A stretch of DNA of 63,507 bases, taken from an uncultured Lachnospiraceae bacterium. Lineage in GTDB: Bacteria; Bacillota; Clostridia; Lachnospirales; Lachnospiraceae. The stretch is taken from assembly GCA_947625015.1 (NCBI GenBank), contig CANQMR010000019.1, positions 1 through 63,507 of the forward strand, written 5' to 3'. Every line of letters starts with the position of its first letter. Positions within the stretch are counted from its first letter, which is position 1. The notes under the pieces were generated by a model, which was not told the origin of the DNA, did no database searches, and saw only the letters and a program-made list of their open reading frames with translations. The position numbers and the translations under genes are program-made. This document shows, in pieces, positions 35,941 through 43,708 of the stretch.

Positions 35941-36216
35941 TTATTTGTTCACTGCATCCTTTAAAGCCTTACCAGCTTTGAACTTAGGTGCCTTAGAAGC
36001 AGCAATCTTCATAGACTTACCAGTTCTTGGGTTTCTTCCCTCTCTTGCAGGTCTGTCAACTACTTCAAATGTACCGAATCCAACTAACTGGATCTTCTCG
36101 CCCTTTGTCAGCTCGTCTGTTACCACATCAGTGAAAGCCTTTAAAGCCTTCTCAGCATCTTTCTTAGATAATTCAGTCTTTTCAGCAATTGCTGCAACTA
36201 ATTCTGTTTTGTTCAT
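35941..36216 (-). CDS. hup: HU-family DNA-binding protein
   Basis: 91 residues, the full HU length. It starts MNKTELVAAIAEKTELSKKDAEKAL and holds the signature GFGTFEVVDRPAREGRNPRTG of the DNA-binding arm. It bends and compacts DNA. A strong promoter lies about 75 bases upstream, with a small hairpin in its leader, consistent with high expression. It heads the chain to rqcP. Confidence 0.97.
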   Translation of the reverse strand: MNKTELVAAIAEKTELSKKDAEKALKAFTDVVTDELTKGEKIQLVGFGTFEVVDRPAREGRNPRTGKSMKIAASKAPKFKAGKALKDAVNK

Positions 36217-36260
36217 AGGAATAGTTCCTCCTCTTAAAAATAATAGTATTGCTTTGTATC

Positions 36261-36319
36261 CTTGCCAAAATAAGGCAAGTCCTAAGAGTAGTTATACTCG
36301 TTTACCCCCTGTTTGTCAA
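36261..36319 (-). promoter_or_regulatory. Strong promoter and leader hairpin of the HU gene
   Basis: Minus strand: -35 TTGACA (36314-36319), 17-bp spacer, -10 TATAAC (36291-36296). Just after the predicted transcription start lies CTTGCC-TTATTTT-GGCAAG (36261-36279), a 6-bp stem that may protect the 5' end of the mRNA. Confidence 0.75.
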
Positions 36320-36509
36320 GCAAATACCTATATTCTTCGCTTTTTTGTATAAAATAGTAGAAATTTCCAAGGGAATTTTAGGCAAAATCTATTCAATTTG
36401 TCGAACCTGTATACTATTTTCTACATTTTATCCCAATGTGTTTGTGCAAATTGCCTTATTTTTTATTTTTTTCGACAAACCTGCCTTCCTCTCTTTTCCC
36501 AGCCTTTCT

Positions 36510-37058
36510 TCAACCTTCCATCTGTTTACCTAAAAAGTTAGCTGCAATGACAGCCGCCTTGCGCTCTGTCTCCGTAAGCGGATTCTTCCCATCTTTATTC
36601 AAAATAATGACGGAACCGATTGCATCTCCTTCGCAGATAATGGTCTGCACAATCTCTCCCTCATAAACATCATCATTTTCCCCGGTAATCTGAATAAACT
36701 TTTTCTCACCCTTCTTTGCCATAATGGCCTCCCGGTCATTAATCGCTTCCTCTAACTCCTTATGCAGCGGCTTGCCGATTAATTCCTTTTTGGGCATACC
36801 GGAAACGGCAATAATCTGGTCCCTGTCGGTCACACAGACCGGACAGCCAAGAATCTGGGCTGTGGCGTCCACATATTCCTGTGCAAAGCTACTCAGTTCT
36901 CCAATCGGAGAATATTTTTTCAAAACAATCTCTCCATCTTTATCCGTAAAGATTTCCAGCGGATCGCCCTCCCGAATCCGAAGGGTTCTCCGGATTTCCT
37001 TTGGCACTACAATACGTCCTAACTCGTCTATTCGGCGTACAATACCTGTTGCTTTCAT
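36510..37058 (-). CDS. spoVT: Stage V sporulation protein T (AbrB-type regulator)
   Basis: 182 residues. The N-terminal swapped-hairpin AbrB domain is KATGIVRRIDELGRIVVPKEIRRTLRIREGDPLEIF. A GAF domain follows (about 60-178; LGCPVCVTDRDQIIAVSG, QTIICEGDAIGSVIIL). SpoVT tunes sigma-G genes in the forespore. The neighbouring HU and rqcP genes are its usual company. A sigma-G-like promoter is seen upstream. Confidence 0.95.
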   Translation of the reverse strand: MKATGIVRRIDELGRIVVPKEIRRTLRIREGDPLEIFTDKDGEIVLKKYSPIGELSSFAQEYVDATAQILGCPVCVTDRDQIIAVSGMPKKELIGKPLHKELEEAINDREAIMAKKGEKKFIQITGENDDVYEGEIVQTIICEGDAIGSVIILNKDGKNPLTETERKAAVIAANFLGKQMEG

Positions 37059-37100
37059 GAATCATTCCTCCATTTAACGTAATTATTTCTAAGCTAACAA

Positions 37101-37130
37101 TAGTATTTGTCAAATGAAAGAATGTATACG
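37101..37130 (-). promoter_or_regulatory. Sigma-G-like promoter of spoVT
   Basis: Minus strand: -35 CGTATA (37125-37130), 17-bp spacer, -10 AATACTA (37101-37107). The sigma-G consensus is roughly TGAATA/TGTATA and CATACTA at 17-18 bp; spoVT is a sigma-G gene in B. subtilis. An overlapping TTGACA is also present, so a sigma-A promoter is possible. Confidence 0.45.
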
Positions 37131-37146
37131 CAGATTCTGCAATTTT

Positions 37147-37800
37147 TTACATAAGCTCATCTTCTGAAAAAATCTGAAGGACTCTGGCAGGCAGTTCCTT
37201 AAGGCTGTCAATCTTTAAAACCCGCTCTGAAATGCTTCCAAAGCCGTAAGCTGCATGGATAAACCGCACGCCTGCTTTTTTGCTGGCGTCATAGTCGCCC
37301 TGTATATCTCCCACATATATTGCATCATTTAAACCGTTTCGCCTTACGATATTGATTATATTGTCACTTTTTTCCAATCCATTATTGCCATAACACTCAA
37401 TATCCTGAAAATATTTCTCATATTTATAATAAGTAAGAAAGGCTTCAATATATCCGCTCTGACAATTACTGACAATATATAAAGGATACGTTTCATACAG
37501 CGTCTGAAGGGCAGGTTCTAACCCCTCATATAGAATCCCCCCATGTTTTGCAAGCCATGCATTCTCCGCCTGACAGCATTTTTGCAAAAGCTCCATTCTC
37601 TCCGACTCTAAAAGCTCCGGGAACAGCGCCGCCGCCAGCTTATCCATGGTCAGTCCCATAACCTGCTGGATATCCTGCGCCGTCACCACCTTTTTTCCCT
37701 TATAATAATCCGACACGACCTCCGCCCATGACGCCGCTACTGCCTGCGCCGAATCCCACAACGTACCGTCCATGTCAAAAATAATTCCCCGCTTTTTCAT
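37147..37800 (-). CDS. HAD-superfamily hydrolase (phosphatase)
   Basis: About 217 residues. Motif I is FDMDGTLWDS, motif II IVSNCQSG, motif III around GLEKSDNI, motif IV YVGDIQGDYDASKKAG. The cap inserted after motif I is helical (subclass I), as in phosphoglycolate or beta-phosphoglucomutase-type enzymes. Substrate not known. The start at 37800 follows GGAGGAGCAGG; the frame upstream to 37839 lacks a better site. Confidence 0.88.
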   Translation of the reverse strand: MKKRGIIFDMDGTLWDSAQAVAASWAEVVSDYYKGKKVVTAQDIQQVMGLTMDKLAAALFPELLESERMELLQKCCQAENAWLAKHGGILYEGLEPALQTLYETYPLYIVSNCQSGYIEAFLTYYKYEKYFQDIECYGNNGLEKSDNIINIVRRNGLNDAIYVGDIQGDYDASKKAGVRFIHAAYGFGSISERVLKIDSLKELPARVLQIFSEDELM

Positions 37801-37819
37801 CCTGCTCCTCCTACGCATC

Positions 37820-38935
37820 TTATTCACCGGCTTTCCCATTCCAACGCCTTTTCTTATCCTTTATCTTTTTTTGCACCCCGTCCCACACCAGGGAAAACAG
37901 CAAAGCCGCGCTAAAAATCCCTGTGACAAAAACCGGAATCCCGACAAATGCGCTGATTTTCCGGGGATACATCTCCAATTTCACAATATCCAAAAATAAC
38001 ACATGGCAGAGATAAATCGTAAAACTATGACGGGAAATAAAATCTATGCCGGCCTTTACCCTGTCTCCATACTGCCTGTCAGATTTTTTGAGCACAGCCG
38101 TAAACAGCATAACTCCGCCTAAGGCAATCCATATATTCCGGTACTCAAAAAAATGTTCTACATGAGCGCCTCTGCTCCATGAGGCAAAGAATGTCTCGCC
38201 GATGGCGATAAAAAGACAGACTGCCGACAACAGGCCGCAGCTTTTTGCCTTAAGCGGCACATGTTCCAAATTCTGCTTCACCAGATACCCCATGACAAAA
38301 TACCCCAGATAACAGGCGTCCCCCACGATCGGAACCGGATAGCGCACATTTACATGCAGCATTTCCAACAGTTCATTTACGCATAAAAATCCCGCCCACA
38401 GCAATGCAAAGTATGGATATAACGATTTCGGCATATGGTCGAACATACTTTGTAGAAACGGCAGAACCAAATAAATGCCAATCAGCACATACAGATACCA
38501 CAGGTGTAATTTTACAGGGCGATCCAAAATCTGCCGGAACGAGTACTCTGTACCGCGATAATAAGCATTCCATACCAGATAGATCCCGCTCCACAAAATG
38601 AGCGTCCCTGACATCTGAAGGGTTCTCTTTAAGCATTTCTTCAGTGAAACCGGCTCCGGTATCAAAAGACTGCCGCTAATCATAAAAAACACAGGCACAG
38701 CCGTTCTTGCAACGCCGTTTACCATCAGAGAAAATACATACGAGGCCATAGATATTTCACCATAACCCCGGCTGTAATAATTGGCCACGTGTATACAGAC
38801 AACAAAAAAGCAGGAGACTACGCGCAGACATTCTATATTGTAGTCCCTCTTTTGGTTTTTCCCGTTCTTCTGTTCCCCTGCTGCCTGATGTATTCCTTCC
38901 ATAATAAACGATATACGCCTCTCGCTTTCATTCAT
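37820..38935 (-). CDS. Membrane acyltransferase (acyltransferase-3 family)
   Basis: About 371 residues with ten predicted membrane helices. The family motif is in RDYNIECLRVVSCFFVVCIHVANYY near the N-terminus (arginine plus histidine in the first helix) and AVPVFFMISGSLLIP. Such enzymes O-acylate exported sugars or peptidoglycan. The start at ATG 38935 is chosen since the upstream frame would run back into bioY; the ribosome site is weak. It is not adjacent to a sugar cluster, so the target is unknown. Confidence 0.85.
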   Translation of the reverse strand: MNESERRISFIMEGIHQAAGEQKNGKNQKRDYNIECLRVVSCFFVVCIHVANYYSRGYGEISMASYVFSLMVNGVARTAVPVFFMISGSLLIPEPVSLKKCLKRTLQMSGTLILWSGIYLVWNAYYRGTEYSFRQILDRPVKLHLWYLYVLIGIYLVLPFLQSMFDHMPKSLYPYFALLWAGFLCVNELLEMLHVNVRYPVPIVGDACYLGYFVMGYLVKQNLEHVPLKAKSCGLLSAVCLFIAIGETFFASWSRGAHVEHFFEYRNIWIALGGVMLFTAVLKKSDRQYGDRVKAGIDFISRHSFTIYLCHVLFLDIVKLEMYPRKISAFVGIPVFVTGIFSAALLFSLVWDGVQKKIKDKKRRWNGKAGE

Positions 38936-38982
38936 ATCATTTCCCGCAAAAATGCATATATAGTTTAACAGATAATTCCAAA

Positions 38983-39534
38983 TTAGGAAACACCCAGATT
39001 GGAAAAAGCCTTCTGTACCGGTTTGGCAAGCGCTGCCGCCGCCAAACACTTGACAAAATCAAGGGGAATATAAGGAAGGAAACCCGTCATAAAGGCCGTT
39101 TTCCATGTCATGTCCGCCGCCAGCTTCATCCAGACAAACCCAATTCCATTGATTACCGGCATTCCAACAAAAACGGTAACGAGCAGATACCGCCGGAAAT
39201 TATATTTGCTCCCCCGCAAAAAACCGATTAGCAGCACTGCTGCCATAAAGGCGGCAAAATAACCCCCGGCAGGGCCGAACATTTTACCCGGTCCGGCGGG
39301 ACCGCCATACACCGGAGCTCCTACAACACCTAATATCCAATAACAAAGCATCGTGATAAAGGACTCCATAGGCGTCAGGACCAGGGCAATGAGATTCACT
39401 GCCAATGTCTGTCCGGTAATGGCCCCTACCGAAAAGGGCAGGGGAATCCTCAAATACGAAGCAGCGCATATAAACGCCACCATAAATCCTATCTTTGTCA
39501 TCTGCGCAGTGGATAACTTTTGTGTCTTGTTCAT
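38983..39534 (-). CDS. bioY: Biotin transporter BioY
   Basis: 183 residues with six membrane helices. BioY features: AASYLRIPLPFSVGAITGQTLAVNLIALVL, GVVGAPVYGGPAGPG-type Gly-rich loop and PYIPLDFVKCLAAAALA at the C-terminus. It is the substrate-binding S component of an ECF transporter that imports biotin; EcfA/T subunits are not near. A BirA-type operator and promoter lie upstream, so biotin should repress it. Confidence 0.95.
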   Translation of the reverse strand: MNKTQKLSTAQMTKIGFMVAFICAASYLRIPLPFSVGAITGQTLAVNLIALVLTPMESFITMLCYWILGVVGAPVYGGPAGPGKMFGPAGGYFAAFMAAVLLIGFLRGSKYNFRRYLLVTVFVGMPVINGIGFVWMKLAADMTWKTAFMTGFLPYIPLDFVKCLAAAALAKPVQKAFSNLGVS

Positions 39535-39560
39535 CGCAATACTCCTTTGTCGTTCATTCT

Positions 39561-39594
39561 ATTGTCAACCAATACTAAAAATACAGTTTACAAT
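39561..39594 (-). promoter_or_regulatory. BirA (biotin repressor) operator of bioY
   Basis: ATTGTCAACC (39561-39570), 15-base spacer, GTTTACAAT (39586-39594): an interrupted palindrome matching the BirA box TTGTTAACC-N14/15-GGTTAACAA. It starts near the expected transcription start. Confidence 0.85.
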
Positions 39595-39600
39595 ATATGG

Positions 39601-39629
39601 AGTATATCCGATTTATTCCCATTTGTCAA
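39601..39629 (-). promoter_or_regulatory. Sigma-A promoter of bioY
   Basis: Minus strand: -35 TTGACA (39624-39629), 17-bp spacer, -10 TATACT (39601-39606). The BirA operator begins right downstream, so a bound repressor would block initiation. Confidence 0.8.
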
Positions 39630-39659
39630 CCATGCTAGCACATTCAAGTTGACATTCTG

Positions 39660-39790
39660 CTTTCCGGCAAATTTATGCAGCGGCACGATGAACGACGATA
39701 CGCAGACAATTTGCCATATATTTTACTTTCCGGCAAATTTATGTAACGGCGCGACCTGCCTATACAGATGATTTGTCTCCATATGCAAAG
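39660..39790. repeat. Two direct 29-bp repeats with inverted arms
   Basis: CTTTCCGGCAAATTTATG... occurs at 39660-39688 and again at 39726-39754 (26 of 29 identical). Similarity extends at lower level into a unit of about 66 bases. Each repeat can pair with a nearby GGCAAATT/AATTTGCC arm (39666-39673 with 39708-39715 in unit 1). No gene is seen. Function unknown. Confidence 0.7.
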
Positions 39791-39805
39791 CCGCGCCTAT
39801 CCCGC

Positions 39806-40018
39806 TTAGTCATCCTGACTGGTATTTTCCATGAAACGCTCCATCTCTTCTCCACAGGAAAACTGCTCTAAATGATCCAGTGTTGCCTGAACATCGACCT
39901 CATTTTCGCTGTTAAGCAATTTCTCAAAGTGTTTCTTTCTGCTGTTATGGGCGGAGGCTTCTATTCCCAGTCCGGCATTGGCTATCGCAGGACTATAAAA
40001 ATCTCCTACACCATTCAT
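39806..40018 (-). CDS. Small hypothetical protein
   Basis: 70 residues, soluble and acidic, starting MNGVGDFYSPAIANAGLG, with a helical stretch RKKHFEKLLNSENEVDVQATL and ending in an acidic tail. TAAGGAGGGAT lies five bases before ATG at 40018, a very strong ribosome site that supports real translation. I do not recognise a family. It is transcribed away from tRNA-Pro. Confidence 0.65.
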   Translation of the reverse strand: MNGVGDFYSPAIANAGLGIEASAHNSRKKHFEKLLNSENEVDVQATLDHLEQFSCGEEMERFMENTSQDD

Positions 40019-40140
40019 TCTATCCCTCCTTAAGCAGGATATATGTAGTATGTGCAGAATTTTTTTTGCAAATCTGGCAAAATCCACCGAAAACACAATT
40101 ACATAACAATAAAAATAACGCTAAAAATTGAAAAAAACGC

Positions 40141-40169
40141 TTGCAATTCCCCTCCAATACGTATATAAT
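40141..40169 (+). promoter_or_regulatory. Promoter of tRNA-Pro
   Basis: -35 TTGCAA (40141-40146), 17-bp spacer, -10 TATAAT (40164-40169), with the tRNA beginning 14 bases later. Confidence 0.85.
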
Positions 40170-40182
40170 TGAATAGTTGTAT

Positions 40183-40256
40183 CGGGGCGTGGCTCAGCTT
40201 GGTAGAGCGCTTGGTTCGGGACTAAGAGGTCGCAGGTTCAAATCCTGTCGCCCCGA
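40183..40256 (+). tRNA. tRNA-Pro (anticodon CGG)
   Basis: 74 bases: acceptor CGGGGCG paired with CGCCCCG, D arm GCTC...GAGC, anticodon stem CTTGG/CTAAG with loop TTCGGGA (anticodon CGG), T arm GCAGG-TTCAAAT-CCTGT, discriminator A. CCA is not encoded. Its last 19 bases overlap the 3' end of the convergent lacI-type gene. Confidence 0.95.
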
Positions 40257-41269
40257 TTACATAATGTTTCTTTTATTCTTACAGAATCTCTTATCACTAA
40301 TTGCCCATGAACAACAGAAGTTCCCTTTCGATATTTTTTACATTGCGCGCGTTGTTCCACTATATGAATACACTGATCTATCATTTCCTCTATATTCATG
40401 CGGTAAGTGGTCAATCCAATACGGGGAAAGATATACTCTGTATAATCCCCGCAGCCAACCACGCCGACGTCTTCCGGCACAGAATAGCCCTTTTTTTCCA
40501 AAGCATCGACCAAACGATATGCAATGTCGTCGCTACAGCAAACAAAGGCTTCCGGCATATCAACAGGAAGCGTCAATGCAATTCTTTTTCCCGTAGCGTC
40601 TCTATCCTGAAGCCACCACTCTTTGTTGATTGTCTGATTCTTTAACATCATATATTTAATATGGCCAAGAAAGCATTCCTGCCACTTCCGCATATACAGA
40701 TAGTTTCCTACAAATCCGATTCGCTTATACCCACATTTTACTAAATAACGGGTAAGCAAAAAACCACAGTTTTCGTTGTCGCCGACTATACAATCCACAT
40801 CGAATTTTTCCTTTTGAAAATCAAAGAAAAGCACATCTTTTCCGGTCTGGACCAACATGTCCAGAAATAGCGTTTTCATCTCCCCGATTACAATAATCTG
40901 CGCAACGCTTTCTATTCGCATTACATTAGGCAATTCTCCAACACTTTCCATCTCACTGGGAATGATTTCAAGTATTCCAATATATCCTCTTTCTGACAAT
41001 TTCATTAATATTTTAGGATATAGTTTAAAATAGAATGGATTATCCGCAAGAAATTTTTCAGAAATAATTATTGCCACATTCAACGTCAAATTATCACTAA
41101 TTCCTCTTTTTCTTCTTGCAACATAACCCATCTTTTTAGCCACAGTAACAATTTTCTCTCTTAAAGATGCGCTGACTCCCTCCTTACCAGACAGTGCTTT
41201 AGATACCGTTACAATACTCACGCCCACTGCCGCTGCCACATCTTTCATCGTTACCCTTTTTGCACCCAT
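40238..41269 (-). CDS. LacI-family transcriptional regulator
   Basis: 343 residues. The N-terminal helix-turn-helix and hinge are VTMKDVAAAVGVSIVTVSKALSGKEGVSASLREKI-like (about 5-50). The periplasmic-binding-protein-like effector domain follows (DCIVGDNENCGFLLTRYLV, FVCCSDDIAYRLVDALEKKG, VGVVGCGDYTEYIFPRIGLTTYRMN). It should control a sugar gene; the nearby binding lipoprotein is the candidate. Its final residues (LCNRGDRI) are encoded by the antisense strand of the tRNA-Pro 3' end. Confidence 0.9.
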   Translation of the reverse strand: MGAKRVTMKDVAAAVGVSIVTVSKALSGKEGVSASLREKIVTVAKKMGYVARRKRGISDNLTLNVAIIISEKFLADNPFYFKLYPKILMKLSERGYIGILEIIPSEMESVGELPNVMRIESVAQIIVIGEMKTLFLDMLVQTGKDVLFFDFQKEKFDVDCIVGDNENCGFLLTRYLVKCGYKRIGFVGNYLYMRKWQECFLGHIKYMMLKNQTINKEWWLQDRDATGKRIALTLPVDMPEAFVCCSDDIAYRLVDALEKKGYSVPEDVGVVGCGDYTEYIFPRIGLTTYRMNIEEMIDQCIHIVEQRAQCKKYRKGTSVVHGQLVIRDSVRIKETLCNRGDRI

Positions 41270-41304
41270 ATCTTCCGCCCCTTTTTTGAATCCGGAAACG
41301 CCAT

Positions 41305-42618
41305 TTATTCTGAATTTTTTTTACCCTGTAAATTCTTTTTCCATCTGGCATTAAAATCATGCATGGTTTCATTAAAGGTCTTATCCTCCTGTCTGGCCGC
41401 CTCTATAAGCTGACGGTAACTATCAAAATCCGTATCTCCCCAACTTTGATAAACCAACAGACTGGCGTTTTCAAAATTTGCCAAAAAATCCGGCAGGGAA
41501 TCTTTTTTCCTTATAGAAATGGCATTCTCACTTTTAGCATATCCGGAAGACTTTAGCATATAATCAATCCATGCTTTTGCCATATCCTTATTTTCACTGT
41601 TTTTATTTATTGCATAGCAATATTCCAGCGTAGTTGCAGCACACTGCATCTCTGCATGATAGGGAAAAGGCATATATCCAATATCATCAGGATTCGGCGC
41701 CGCCTCTCTTATTGCCGCAATTTCCTTCCATTCCACCGGAACACAGCCAATCTCACCATTATTTAACTTCTCCCGAACCTGTTTCCAGCCCAAAGAAGTA
41801 TTCCCCTCTTCTGTCAAATCCTTTTTCACAACATCATATAACAGTCTGCAAACATCATAAGCCGGTTTACCCTTAGAAAAAGGCTGCTGCTCTATTGTCA
41901 TCTGCTCATTAAATGCATCTTGGACATCCGCGGCCGACATTGCCTTTAATGCCTGCGCCTGACCAATGGCCTGCATCTGCCACCACGCCAGACTGGCATT
42001 TCTTTCTTGGCCGATAAACATGGGAACCACGTCCGGCGATGAAGCCTTAATCGCTTTAAGGCATTTTATCATCTCTTCCGGGGACTGGGGCAACTCTATA
42101 ATTCCCGCCTTTTCAAAAACTTTTTTATTATATGCAATTCCCTGGGGCATTGCATACTGGGGTAATCCATATACCACTCCATCACACTCAGCAACATAAA
42201 GATATTTTTCATCATAAATTTCCGAAAGTTCTTCTACCGTACCCAATGGGTCAAAATATGCAGAAAGTTCCTCTTTCTCTATTCCCTTAGGAATTAATAA
42301 AACATCTCCGCCATCTCCCTGTTTCAGTTCTTCTGACACATCCATGTCATAATCCGAATAAGATTTAAACACAATCTCCGTCTCCGGATTATCCTGTTCA
42401 AAAATTGCCTTATATTCTGCAAATTTGGTCTTAACCATATCTGCACGATCCGTATAAACCACTAAAGGTCCAATATCCTTTTCCGATTCCGCTTCCTCTG
42501 TCTCTTCTTTTTTCTGCGTCTGGCCGCTTTTTCCCGCATTTTTATTTCCGCATCCGGTCAGTATCATGGCAAATAACGCCATTGATATCAAGCTAAACCA
42601 CATTTTCTTCAATCTCAT
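41305..42618 (-). CDS. Extracellular solute-binding lipoprotein (sugar type)
   Basis: About 437 residues. A lipobox AMILTGCGNKN gives a membrane-anchored binding protein, followed by a Lys/Glu/Ser linker. The fold resembles family 1 (carbohydrate) binding proteins: LVVYTDRADMVKTKFAEYKAIFEQDNPE, YGLPQYAMPQGIAYNKKVFEKAG, SLAWWQMQAIG. The start at 42618 follows AAGGAGAG. No permease or ATPase genes are next to it, so it would need a partner elsewhere. LacI-type gene lies 35 bases downstream. Confidence 0.85.
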   Translation of the reverse strand: MRLKKMWFSLISMALFAMILTGCGNKNAGKSGQTQKKEETEEAESEKDIGPLVVYTDRADMVKTKFAEYKAIFEQDNPETEIVFKSYSDYDMDVSEELKQGDGGDVLLIPKGIEKEELSAYFDPLGTVEELSEIYDEKYLYVAECDGVVYGLPQYAMPQGIAYNKKVFEKAGIIELPQSPEEMIKCLKAIKASSPDVVPMFIGQERNASLAWWQMQAIGQAQALKAMSAADVQDAFNEQMTIEQQPFSKGKPAYDVCRLLYDVVKKDLTEEGNTSLGWKQVREKLNNGEIGCVPVEWKEIAAIREAAPNPDDIGYMPFPYHAEMQCAATTLEYCYAINKNSENKDMAKAWIDYMLKSSGYAKSENAISIRKKDSLPDFLANFENASLLVYQSWGDTDFDSYRQLIEAARQEDKTFNETMHDFNARWKKNLQGKKNSE

Positions 42619-42638
42619 CGCAAGCCTCTCCTTATCAT

Positions 42639-42690
42639 AAAAAGGGGACCACTGCTCGAAAACTCTCCTTTTTCCAACAATAGTCCCCAT
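42639..42690 (-). terminator. Hairpin with T-run between fba and the binding-protein gene
   Basis: Minus strand: GGGGACTATTG...CAGTGGTCCCC followed by TTTTTA. It ends the fba transcript, or acts as a partial terminator, as the binding-protein start is only about 20 bases on. Confidence 0.7.
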
Positions 42691-42715
42691 TATAGTGAGC
42701 TATATATCGCTAACC

Positions 42716-43579
42716 TTATGCTTTACCAACGGAGCCGAATAATTCCATCTTCTCCTTAACGGTTGCCTTGATTGCCTCTGCGCCAGGAGCTAACAGCTTA
42801 CGCGGATCGAAGCCCTTGCCCTCTAAATCCTTGCCTGCCTCAATATACTTACGGGTTGCATCGGCAAAGGAAAGCTGACACTCTGTATTCACGTTAATCT
42901 TGGCAACGCCCAGAGAGATTGCTTTCTTAATCATATCCTCAGGAATACCTGTACCTCCATGCAATACCAACGGCATATCTCCGGTCTTAGCGCTGATTGC
43001 CTCTAATGTCTCAAAGCTTAAGCCTGCCCAGTTCTCCGGATACTTACCATGAATGTTACCGATACCTGCAGCCAACATAGTTACTCCTAAGTCAGCTACC
43101 ATCTTACACTCATCCGGATCTGCGCACTCGCCGGTACCGACAACGCCGTCTTCCTCACCGCCGATAGCGCCAACCTCTGCCTCTAAAGAAAGTCCCTTCT
43201 CATTACAGATTGCAACCAATTCCTTGGTCTTTGCAATATTCTCCTCAATGGGGTAATGGGAACCATCAAACATAATAGAAGAAAAACCGGCCTCGATACA
43301 AGCTTTAGCGCCTTCATAAGTACCATGGTCTAAGTGAAGGGCTACCGGAACAGTAATTCCTAAACTGTCCACCATAGCGTCTACCATAGCTGCAACCGTC
43401 TTAAATCCGGTCATATACTTACCGGCTCCCTCTGAAACGCCTAAGATTACCGGGCTGTTCAGTTCCTGCGCCGTCAACAGGATAGACTTTGTCCACTCCA
43501 GATTGTTGATGTTGAACTGTCCAACTGCGTACTTGCCGGCCTTTGCTTTTGTTAACATTTCTTTTGCTGAAACTAACAT
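42716..43579 (-). CDS. fba: Class II fructose-1,6-bisphosphate aldolase
   Basis: 287 residues. Metal and substrate motifs: HLDHGTYEGAK (catalytic Asp and zinc His), EAEVGAIGGEEDG, GIGNIHGKYP (zinc His), LVLHGGTGIP (zinc His) and INVNTECQLSF. It splits fructose-1,6-bisphosphate in glycolysis. A single-gene unit followed by a hairpin terminator. Codon use is clean and highly biased, as expected for a highly expressed gene. Confidence 0.96.
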   Translation of the reverse strand: MLVSAKEMLTKAKAGKYAVGQFNINNLEWTKSILLTAQELNSPVILGVSEGAGKYMTGFKTVAAMVDAMVDSLGITVPVALHLDHGTYEGAKACIEAGFSSIMFDGSHYPIEENIAKTKELVAICNEKGLSLEAEVGAIGGEEDGVVGTGECADPDECKMVADLGVTMLAAGIGNIHGKYPENWAGLSFETLEAISAKTGDMPLVLHGGTGIPEDMIKKAISLGVAKINVNTECQLSFADATRKYIEAGKDLEGKGFDPRKLLAPGAEAIKATVKEKMELFGSVGKA

Positions 43580-43708
43580 GTATTATTCCTCCGTCTTCTT
43601 TATAATATTGCAGGCAGAAAAACCGCCCGCATAGCTAATCTAACTATACCATAATTGTACCCAAAATTAAAGAAAAATTTTCCATACATTAATTAAAATA
43701 CTGGTTTG

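Noticed and set aside
39660-39790. CRISPR array
   Set aside because: Only two imperfect repeats, no regular third unit and no cas genes.
40183-40256. Integrated element using tRNA-Pro as attachment site
   Set aside because: No second copy of the tRNA 3' end was noticed in the window and no integrase gene is present.
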